Source of the DNA: Flavobacteriaceae bacterium UBA3179
GTDB taxonomy: Bacteria; Bacteroidota; Bacteroidia; Flavobacteriales; Flavobacteriaceae
Direction of reading: 5' to 3'
NCBI GenBank assembly: GCA_002364245.1
Contig: DEXR01000052.1
Location: 37,184-94,042, forward strand
Length of the DNA stretch: 56,859 nucleotides
The position numbers and the translations under genes were made by a program. The notes beneath the pieces are model-generated. The model did not search any database and was not told where the DNA came from. It saw only the letters and a program-made list of their open reading frames with translations. Positions 1-7,076 of this stretch are shown here, one piece after another; the first letter of the stretch is position 1; the number at the start of each line of letters is the position of its first letter.

Positions 1-2257
1 AGATCTTCAAAATGCTACAGTAGAAGATGTTCGCGAATTTTATGACCGTTTTTATGGCCCTAACAATGCGACATTGGTTTTAGCAGGTGATTTTGAAACA
101 GCTGAAGCTAAAGAAATGATTGAAAAATATTTTGGTGAAATCAAAAAACGCCAAGAAGTTGAAAAAATGGAACCAAAGCCAGTTACCATTGCTGAAACAA
201 AACGCTTGTACCACGAAGATAACTTTGCTAATGCGCCACAATTAAATATGGTGTGGCCAACAGTACAGCATTACACTGAAGATGCTTACGCGTTAGATTT
301 TTTAGCTGAAATATTATCAGATGGAAAAAAAGCGCCTTTATATAAAGTGCTGGTAAAAGAAAAAGATCTGACATCCAGAACTACCGCTTACAATAATTCA
401 CAGGAATTGGCTGGGGAATTTCATATAATCATTACAGCTAACAACGGTGTAGATTTGAATGATGTAGAAGCTGGAATTAACGAAGCAATGACCCTTTTTG
501 AAACAGAAGGAGTAACAGATCGCGATATTGAACGCATTAAAGCTGGATTGGAAACCGATTTTTATAATGGCATTAGCAGTGTGTTAGGAAAATCATTCCA
601 ATTAGCACGTTACAATACCTTTACTGGTAACCCTGGTTTTATTGAAGATGATATCGAAAACATCAAGAAAGTTACTAAGGAAGATGTGATGCGTGTATAC
701 AACGAATACATAAAAGACAAGCCATTTGTGCTAACGAGTTTCGTGCCAAAAGGACAAATGGACCTGATCGCTGAAAATTCTGAAAAAGCACCAGTTGTAG
801 AAGAGGAGATTAAAGAGAATGTAGCGAAGAAGGTTGAAGATTCAAATGAAGAAATTGCTAAAACACCTTCAAACTTTGATCGTTCGGTACAGCCAGAGCA
901 AGGCCCAGCACCAGAGTTGAGTATTCCTGAAACATGGACAGCTGAACTGGAAAACGGATTAGAAGTTTATGGGATTGAGCAAAATGAAATCCCAACGGTT
1001 AACTTCAGTTTAGTGATTGAAGGTGGACATTTAATGGATGATAAAGACAAAAATGGTGTTGCAAACCTTATGACAGATATTTTAATGGAAGGGACGCAAA
1101 ACAAAACCCCAGAAGAGCTTGAAGAAGCAATCGATCTGTTGGGGGCTTCTATTAATATGTACACAACAAATGAATCTATTGTAATACGCGGAAATACCTT
1201 AACACGTAACTTTGATAAAACAATGGATTTAGTTGAAGAAATTTTATTGGAACCACGTTGGGATGAAGAAGAATTAGGTCGTATTAAAACCAAAACAATT
1301 AATCAAATAAAGCGTAGTGCAGCTAATCCAAATAGAGTAGCTAGTAACGTTTATGATAAACTATTGTATGGCGAAGATCACATTTTCAGTCTTCCAACTA
1401 GCGGAACAGAAGAATCTGTAGAAGCAATAGAAATGTCAGATTTAAAATCGTTCTATAACAATAATTTCTCGCCATCAATTAGTAGTTTCCACGTAGTAGG
1501 TAAAATAGATAAAGACGAAACTTTAAAGCAATTAAATAGCTTAGAAGAACGTTGGGCAGCCAAGGAAGTCACCATTCCAGAATATCCAATGCCAGAGGAG
1601 CGTGATAAAGCTTCCTTGTATTTTGTAGATATACCAAAAGCTAAGCAATCGGTTATCAATATTGGTTATATCGCTTTGCCACGTACCGATGAAGATTTCT
1701 ATCCTGCTGAGGTGATGAACTATAAGTTAGGTGGTTCTTTCAGCGGAAATGTAAACCTTATTCTTCGTGAAGAAAAAGGATACACATACGGAGCACGTAC
1801 AGGTTTTAGCGGAAGTAAAATACCAGGAAAATTTACGGCTTCATCAAGTGTTCGAACTAATACAACGGGAGAGTCTGTACAGATATTCAAAGATCAAATT
1901 GCTAACTACAAAGAAGGTATCAGCAAAGAAGACTTAGATTTCACTAAAAATGCAATGATAAAATCGAACGCACGTCGTTTTGAAACGCAGTTCTCTTTAT
2001 TGGGAATGCTTCAAGAAATGAGCAGTTACGATCTTCCTGCAAACTATATTGAAAAAGAAGAGTCGATTGTTAAAAACATGACACTTGAGCAACATAAAGA
2101 ATTGGCAAACAAATACCTAGATGAGTCTAAAATGGCTTATTTGGTTGTTGGTGATGCTGAAACACAGTTCACTCAATTTAAAGATATGGATTTTGATGAA
2201 GTAAAATTAATCAACAAAGAAGGTGAAGAAGTAAAACTGGAAGACGTTAAAATGTAA
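1..2257 (+). CDS. M16 family zinc peptidase, C-terminal part (5' end outside window)
   Basis: The frame is open from base 2 and conserved sequence (FYGPNNATLVLAGDF) begins before any start codon, so the gene starts upstream of the window; about 751 residues are visible. The first ~250 residues are the second half of one M16 module. After an acidic, proline-rich linker, a second full module runs from about base 930 (LENGLEVYG) to the end. In that second module the position of the HxxEH zinc motif reads GVANLMTDIL, so it is the non-catalytic half; an active HxxEH would have to lie upstream of the window. Two-module M16 proteins in Bacteroidota are usually periplasmic or outer-membrane-associated peptidases. 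A terminator follows the stop. Family assignment is secure; the substrate is unknown. Confidence 0.9.
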   Translation, partial: DLQNATVEDVREFYDRFYGPNNATLVLAGDFETAEAKEMIEKYFGEIKKRQEVEKMEPKPVTIAETKRLYHEDNFANAPQLNMVWPTVQHYTEDAYALDFLAEILSDGKKAPLYKVLVKEKDLTSRTTAYNNSQELAGEFHIIITANNGVDLNDVEAGINEAMTLFETEGVTDRDIERIKAGLETDFYNGISSVLGKSFQLARYNTFTGNPGFIEDDIENIKKVTKEDVMRVYNEYIKDKPFVLTSFVPKGQMDLIAENSEKAPVVEEEIKENVAKKVEDSNEEIAKTPSNFDRSVQPEQGPAPELSIPETWTAELENGLEVYGIEQNEIPTVNFSLVIEGGHLMDDKDKNGVANLMTDILMEGTQNKTPEELEEAIDLLGASINMYTTNESIVIRGNTLTRNFDKTMDLVEEILLEPRWDEEELGRIKTKTINQIKRSAANPNRVASNVYDKLLYGEDHIFSLPTSGTEESVEAIEMSDLKSFYNNNFSPSISSFHVVGKIDKDETLKQLNSLEERWAAKEVTIPEYPMPEERDKASLYFVDIPKAKQSVINIGYIALPRTDEDFYPAEVMNYKLGGSFSGNVNLILREEKGYTYGARTGFSGSKIPGKFTASSSVRTNTTGESVQIFKDQIANYKEGISKEDLDFTKNAMIKSNARRFETQFSLLGMLQEMSSYDLPANYIEKEESIVKNMTLEQHKELANKYLDESKMAYLVVGDAETQFTQFKDMDFDEVKLINKEGEEVKLEDVKM

Positions 2258-2278
2258 TTCAGAATTCACTTAAATATT

Positions 2279-2308
2279 AAAGGGATGCCAATCGGTATCC
2301 CTTTTTTT
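2279..2308 (+). terminator. Rho-independent terminator of the M16 peptidase gene
   Basis: An 11-bp stem with one G-U pair (AAAGGGATGCC / GGTATCCCTTT) and a short AATC loop is followed by seven T, 21 nt after the M16 stop. Confidence 0.85.
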
Positions 2309-2384
2309 GTTTCTGAAACTTAAATGGAAACTATATTTAATATCTTTAAGATTTTAATAGAAATTGTTTCTGAAATATCCTACT

Positions 2385-3515
2385 ATGAAAAATGTCCTTT
2401 CCTTGCTCTTTTTGCTTTCTATACTTGTAAGCTGTAATTCTTCTAAAGAAGAGAAGAAAATTGAAACTAAAGAAAAAACACAAACTGAAATGGCAGTTAA
2501 GCAATATCAAGCACCCGTATTTTCGATAGAAGAAGCCAATAAATTAATAGAACTTCCTTTGCATTGTGTAGAGACCGAATATCCTAATAAATTAGGGCAA
2601 ACGATAGGTAGTGATGAAGATTTACAATCACCAGAAGCGTTGCACCCAATATTTTATGGGTGTTTTGACTGGCATAGTGCCGTTCATGGCTATTGGTCAA
2701 TGGTGACATTGGTAAAACAGTTTCCAGATATGGAAAAGGCAGATAAGGTTAAAGAAATACTTCAGAAAAACATCACACCTAAAAATGTTTCAAAAGAATT
2801 AGAATATTTTCAAAAAGACATCAATAAAAGCTACGAACGCACCTACGGCTGGGCGTGGTTGTTAAAACTTTCCGAAGCATTATACACTTGGGAAGATCCA
2901 ATGGGAAAACAATTGGCCCAAAATTTACAACCGTTAGTAGATGATATTGTTTCAAAATATGAAGAGTTTTTACCCAAATTAGTATATCCCATACGGGTGG
3001 GAGAACACACCAACACAGCATTTGGGTTGACCTTTGCATGGGACTATGCAAACACGACTAACGATACAGAATTAAAAAACTTAATTGAGCGACGAGCCAA
3101 AGAATTTTACTTAAAAGATGAAAACTGCCCGATTACTTGGGAACCTAGCGGATACGATTTTTTATCACCTTGTTTAGAAGAGGTGGATATTATGCGTCGC
3201 GTACTTCCCAAAAAAGAATTTACAGATTGGCTAGATTCTTTTTTACCAGCTTTAGAAAATAAAAATTACCAACTTGAACCTGGTAAAGTAGGCGATAGGA
3301 GTGATGGGAAGTTGGTTCATCTGGATGGGCTTAATTTTAGCCGAGCTTGGGTGTTGTATGGTTTGGCAAATCAATATCCAGAATATGACCATCTAAAAAA
3401 TGTGGCAAATCAACATATTTCATATTCATATCCCAATTTAGTAGGTGACACCTACGAAGGCGGTCATTGGTTGGCGAGTTTTGCTATTTACACACTTGAA
3501 CAAAACCAAAAATAA
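2385..3515 (+). CDS. DUF2891 family lipoprotein
   Basis: The 376-residue product starts at the ATG that gives a clean lipoprotein signal peptide (MKNVLSLLFLLSILVSCNSS, lipobox cysteine near residue 16); an in-frame TTG 21 nt upstream would add residues before it and is less likely. The rest matches the DUF2891 family, for instance HPIFYGCFDWHSAVHGYW and the C-terminal YEGGHWLASFA. The many conserved Trp, His and Glu residues and helical look fit an alpha/alpha-barrel-type fold, which is inference. The stop lies 2 nt before the Nramp-like gene, so it probably leads the 5-oxoprolinase operon. Predicted to be anchored in the periplasm or at the surface; no established function. Confidence 0.85.
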   Translation: MKNVLSLLFLLSILVSCNSSKEEKKIETKEKTQTEMAVKQYQAPVFSIEEANKLIELPLHCVETEYPNKLGQTIGSDEDLQSPEALHPIFYGCFDWHSAVHGYWSMVTLVKQFPDMEKADKVKEILQKNITPKNVSKELEYFQKDINKSYERTYGWAWLLKLSEALYTWEDPMGKQLAQNLQPLVDDIVSKYEEFLPKLVYPIRVGEHTNTAFGLTFAWDYANTTNDTELKNLIERRAKEFYLKDENCPITWEPSGYDFLSPCLEEVDIMRRVLPKKEFTDWLDSFLPALENKNYQLEPGKVGDRSDGKLVHLDGLNFSRAWVLYGLANQYPEYDHLKNVANQHISYSYPNLVGDTYEGGHWLASFAIYTLEQNQK

Positions 3516-3517
3516 AG

Positions 3518-4741
3518 GTGAAAAATATATTTAAAAATATTGGTCCGGGTGCCTTAATTGCAGCGGCATTTATAGGACCGGGCACGGTTACCGTCTGTGT
3601 TTTAACCGGAGTTGAATTTGGTTTTACATTGTTATGGGCGATGGTTTTATCAATCATTGCCACAATTGTATTGCAAGAAATGGCCATTCGGTTAGGGCTG
3701 GTGTACGGAAAAGGTTTAGCGGAAGCAGTAAGAAGCGAAATACCTTCTAAAACAATACGAATCATAGCCATACTACTTATCCTTTCAGCAATATTAATAG
3801 GAAATGCTGCCTATGAAGCCGGAAATATTAGCGGAGGAATGTTAGGTCTAGAAACCATTTTTACGAAATCTACTATTTTAATAGGCGACCTACAGCTCAA
3901 TTACTTAAGTATGATAATAGGAGGAATAGCATTTGCCTTGCTCTATATTGGAAACTATAAAGTAATTGAACGAAGCCTTGTGGCATTAGTAATTTTAATG
4001 AGTGTTTCATTTTTAGTTACCGCTATTGTAACCAACCCCAATTGGCTTGAAGTTTTAAAGGGTATGTTTGTGCCCTCAATTCCTGAAGAAGGCATACTGG
4101 CTATTATTGCTTTAGTAGGAACGACAGTAGTACCTTATAATCTGTTTTTACATGCTTCATTGGTAAAAGAGAAATGGAACGGAAAAAAAGATTTAAAAGC
4201 AGCCAAAACAGATCTATATCTATCAATTATTTTAGGTGGGTTAGTGTCTATTGCAATCATTGTTTGTGCGGCATCGATTAAAAGTTCAGAAATTAGTAAT
4301 GCAGCCGATTTGGCAAAAAGTATAGAACCACTCTTTGGTAGCTTTGCAAAATATTTTTTAAGTATTGGGTTGTTTGCCGCTGGAATTTCATCAGCAATCA
4401 CAGCACCATTAGCAGCTGCGTATGTAGCCAGAGGTTGTTTTGATTGGGATTTGAGTTTAAAATCTAATAAATTTAGAGCAGTGTGGATACTTGTATTGTT
4501 AACGGGTGTTATATTCTCTTCCGTAGGATTTAAACCCATTGAAGTTATTCAATTTGCACAAGTAGCTAATGGAATTTTACTGCCCGTAATTGCTGGTTTT
4601 TTAGTGTGGGTGGTTAATAAAGAATCGGTTTTAGGGGCTTATAAAAACAATAAAGTTCAAAACATCATAGGAATCATCATCGTACTCATTGCACTTATTT
4701 TAGGCCTTAGAAGCCTTTCAAAAGTATTTTTTGATGTTTAA
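3518..4741 (+). CDS. Nramp-fold transporter lacking the canonical metal-binding motif
   Basis: A 407-residue membrane protein with about 11 TM segments starts at GTG, 2 nt after the preceding stop. It aligns with the Nramp/SLC11 family from GPGALIAAAF in TM1 to VVPYNLFLHASLV in TM6. In canonical Nramps TM1 carries DPGN and TM6 carries MPH, and these supply the metal ligands. Here TM1 reads GPGT (residues 20-23) and TM6 reads VPY (about residue 204), so the Asp, Asn and Met ligands are absent. It therefore probably does not carry Mn or Fe in the usual way. It lies directly before pxpA, as the Nramp-like ycsG lies beside ycsF in Bacillus subtilis, which suggests a role in 5-oxoproline or related uptake (inference). 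Confidence 0.85.
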   Translation: MKNIFKNIGPGALIAAAFIGPGTVTVCVLTGVEFGFTLLWAMVLSIIATIVLQEMAIRLGLVYGKGLAEAVRSEIPSKTIRIIAILLILSAILIGNAAYEAGNISGGMLGLETIFTKSTILIGDLQLNYLSMIIGGIAFALLYIGNYKVIERSLVALVILMSVSFLVTAIVTNPNWLEVLKGMFVPSIPEEGILAIIALVGTTVVPYNLFLHASLVKEKWNGKKDLKAAKTDLYLSIILGGLVSIAIIVCAASIKSSEISNAADLAKSIEPLFGSFAKYFLSIGLFAAGISSAITAPLAAAYVARGCFDWDLSLKSNKFRAVWILVLLTGVIFSSVGFKPIEVIQFAQVANGILLPVIAGFLVWVVNKESVLGAYKNNKVQNIIGIIIVLIALILGLRSLSKVFFDV

Positions 4742-4754
4742 AAGAAACTAAAAC

Positions 4755-5501
4755 ATGAAAAATGAAGCCAAACATATTGATATTAATGCAGACCTAGGAG
4801 AGGGTAGTGGTTTTGACGAAGCTATCATGCCGTTGATAGCTTCATGTAGCATTGCCTGTGGCGGACATTATGGGACAGACGAAACAATGCGGACTGCCAT
4901 TCGATTGGCTAAGAAAAACAAGGTGAAAATTGGCGCACACCCTTCTTTTCCAGATAAAGATAACTTTGGAAGGAAAATCATAACGATGACCAAAAAAGAG
5001 CTTACAACAACCGTATTTAATCAGTTATTACACTTTTTTGCAGTATGTGAAACCGAAGAAGCTGACGTAAACCATATAAAACTGCACGGAGCATTGTACA
5101 ATTACGCAGCCAAAGATGCACCAACGGCCGATGCGGTGGTAGAAGCAATTATCAATACAAAAGTACGACCTAAACTATATGTGCAATACAATTCTGTTTT
5201 ACACCGTAAAGCTGAAAACTTATTGCCTCTAGAGTTTGAGGCTTTTATAGATAGACGTTATAACGATGACCTTTCTTTAGTTTCCCGAAGTGAAGAAGGA
5301 GCACTAATAGAAAATCCTGAAACCGCTTGGAAACAACTTTTTAAAATGGCTTCAGAAAATGCTATAGAAACTGTTGCTGGAACTGTAAAACCAATAAGGT
5401 CTTCAACATATTGTATTCACAGTGATAATAAACATTCGGTAGAAATACTTCAGTATATTCATAACCAAATGAAACAGCATGAACTAACATTAGACAGATG
5501 A
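4755..5501 (+). CDS. pxpA: 5-oxoprolinase subunit A (LamB/YcsF family)
   Basis: A 248-residue cytosolic protein of the usual length. The N-terminal signature INADLGEGSGFDEAIMPLI, then SIACGGHYG and GAHPSFPD, is diagnostic of the LamB/YcsF family, now known as the PxpA subunit of the ATP-dependent prokaryotic 5-oxoprolinase that opens 5-oxoproline (pyroglutamate) to glutamate. It overlaps pxpB by 4 nt (ATGA) and lies 13 nt after the transporter gene, consistent with one transcript. 5-oxoproline forms spontaneously from glutamine and glutamate, so the operon is probably for salvage or damage repair. Confidence 0.96.
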   Translation: MKNEAKHIDINADLGEGSGFDEAIMPLIASCSIACGGHYGTDETMRTAIRLAKKNKVKIGAHPSFPDKDNFGRKIITMTKKELTTTVFNQLLHFFAVCETEEADVNHIKLHGALYNYAAKDAPTADAVVEAIINTKVRPKLYVQYNSVLHRKAENLLPLEFEAFIDRRYNDDLSLVSRSEEGALIENPETAWKQLFKMASENAIETVAGTVKPIRSSTYCIHSDNKHSVEILQYIHNQMKQHELTLDR

Positions 5502-6223
5502 AACAACCCGCAATAAAATCGTTTGGTGAAAAAGCTGTGTTGATTGAATGGGAGCCTTCCATTAATGATAACATGCTTACTATGGTTTTGCAGGTAAAGC
5601 AGCTTGTTTTAAAGACATTTGCAAGAGAAGTTATTGAAACGGTCCCTACGTATAGTTCTTTGGCAATATTTATTAAAAAGGGAGTAAAACAAGACGATTT
5701 TATAAAACAGTTAACCCAAAAGTTAAAAAACATACCCAAAACAAAACCAGCAATTTTACGAGTGTTGCACATTCCAGTTTGCTACGATCCAAAATTTGCA
5801 TTGGATATTGAAGAAGTGGCGCAAACAAATAACATAACTGTTCCAAAAGTTATTGAACTGCACACAACACCACAGTACAAAGTATATTTTTTAGGCTTTC
5901 TACCTGGGTTTCCATATTTGGGGGGCTTAGACAAACGCTTGCAGACTCCAAGAAAAAAAACACCAAGGGAAAAAATAGAAGCTGGATCGGTTGCTATTGG
6001 AGGTTCACAAACTGGGGTTTACACAACGTCATCCCCAGGGGGTTGGAACATTATAGGTAAAAGTCCGCTAAACTTTTTTTCTATAGAAAAAAAACCACCT
6101 GCATTATTAAAAGCTGGTGATTTTATAAAATTCATCCCTATTTCAAAAGATGAATACCGTAAAATTGAAGTGGAAGTCATTGTAGATATCTATAAGTTTG
6201 GAGAGGAGGCAGCAAATGGTTGA
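5498..6223 (+). CDS. pxpB: 5-oxoprolinase subunit B (KipI-like)
   Basis: A 241-residue protein of the KipI/PxpB family. The central signature is GFLPGFPYLGGL, followed by TPRKKTPREKIEAGSVAIGG and TGVYTTSSPGGWNIIG, the conserved carboxyltransferase-C/D region of urea amidolyase-type enzymes. It overlaps pxpA by 4 nt and pxpC by 8 nt, so translation of the three subunits is probably coupled. It acts with PxpA and PxpC in ATP-dependent 5-oxoproline cleavage. Confidence 0.95.
   Translation: MKQPAIKSFGEKAVLIEWEPSINDNMLTMVLQVKQLVLKTFAREVIETVPTYSSLAIFIKKGVKQDDFIKQLTQKLKNIPKTKPAILRVLHIPVCYDPKFALDIEEVAQTNNITVPKVIELHTTPQYKVYFLGFLPGFPYLGGLDKRLQTPRKKTPREKIEAGSVAIGGSQTGVYTTSSPGGWNIIGKSPLNFFSIEKKPPALLKAGDFIKFIPISKDEYRKIEVEVIVDIYKFGEEAANG
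6201..6210 (+). promoter_or_regulatory. Strong Shine-Dalgarno of pxpC
   Basis: GGAGAGGAGG lies inside the end of pxpB, a few bases before the pxpC ATG. Such a site is rare in this AT-rich Bacteroidota sequence, where most starts have no recognisable one. It decides the pxpC start. Confidence 0.7.
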
Positions 6224-7076
6224 AGTTATAAAACCAGGTCTTTTTACAACCATACAAGATAAAGGAAGAACAGGCTACCGCAGGGTGGGCGTGCCCGTAA
6301 GCGGGGCGATGGATGCTATTTCGGCGGCTATGGCCAATAAATTATTGGACAATTCAACCCAAGCAGCAATTATGGAGTTTACAATGATGGGCCCTAGACT
6401 TTTGTTTAAAAAGCCTACTGTTATTGCTATTTCTGGAGCGGGTTTTCACGCTAAAATCAATAATGTGCCCATAGAGCTGGATAAAGCCACAGAGGTTTCT
6501 GAAAACGACATATTAAAAATTGACCATCCCGATTTTGGGAATTATGGCTATTTGGCAGTTTTAGGGGGCTTTGATACCCAAGAGGTTTTGGAAAGTCGAA
6601 GTTACTATAACAACATTACTGAAAAACAACAACTCGTAAAAGGGCAAGTTCTTAACTTTTCAAATGTTTCTTCAGAAGTCTTTAAAAGAAACGCTTCGTT
6701 CTCAATTGATTCGACCCATTTTTCTGATGATACTATAGAAGTTTTTCCAGGCCCTGAATTTAATCTGCTTCCTAAAAAAAATCAACAAAAAATTGTAGCA
6801 TCTACCTTAAAAGTACGCACACAGAGTAATAGAATGGCATATGTAATGGAGGGTATGGAAGCTTTTTCGGCAAAAGAAATTATTACCGCACCCGTACAAC
6901 CTGGAACGGTGCAACTTACACCTTCGGGTAAATGTGTAGTGTTAATGCGGGATGCTCAGACCACCGGGGGGTATGCAAGAATATTACAGTTAACCGAACA
7001 AGCTATTTGTAAGCTAGCCCAAAAACGGGCAGGAGATACGGTACAGATACGATTAAAAAGCTATAATGATAATTGA
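6216..7076 (+). CDS. pxpC: 5-oxoprolinase subunit C (biotin-dependent carboxyltransferase-like, KipA)
   Basis: The 286-residue PxpC/KipA subunit shows GLFTTIQDKGRTGYRRVGVP and SGAMD at the N-terminus, typical of the family. I chose the ATG at 6216 because the family signature starts right after it and an unusually strong Shine-Dalgarno (GGAGAGGAGG) lies 6 nt upstream; an earlier in-frame ATG at 6198 would lie before that site. It overlaps pxpB by 8 nt. The 3' end overlaps the convergent patatin gene by 16 nt, leaving no room for a terminator between them. Confidence 0.95.
   Translation: MVEVIKPGLFTTIQDKGRTGYRRVGVPVSGAMDAISAAMANKLLDNSTQAAIMEFTMMGPRLLFKKPTVIAISGAGFHAKINNVPIELDKATEVSENDILKIDHPDFGNYGYLAVLGGFDTQEVLESRSYYNNITEKQQLVKGQVLNFSNVSSEVFKRNASFSIDSTHFSDDTIEVFPGPEFNLLPKKNQQKIVASTLKVRTQSNRMAYVMEGMEAFSAKEIITAPVQPGTVQLTPSGKCVVLMRDAQTTGGYARILQLTEQAICKLAQKRAGDTVQIRLKSYNDN

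Noticed and set aside
4135..4539. Long reverse-strand open frame inside the Nramp-like gene
   Set aside because: It is a shadow of a strongly conserved gene; the sequence shows no family motifs.
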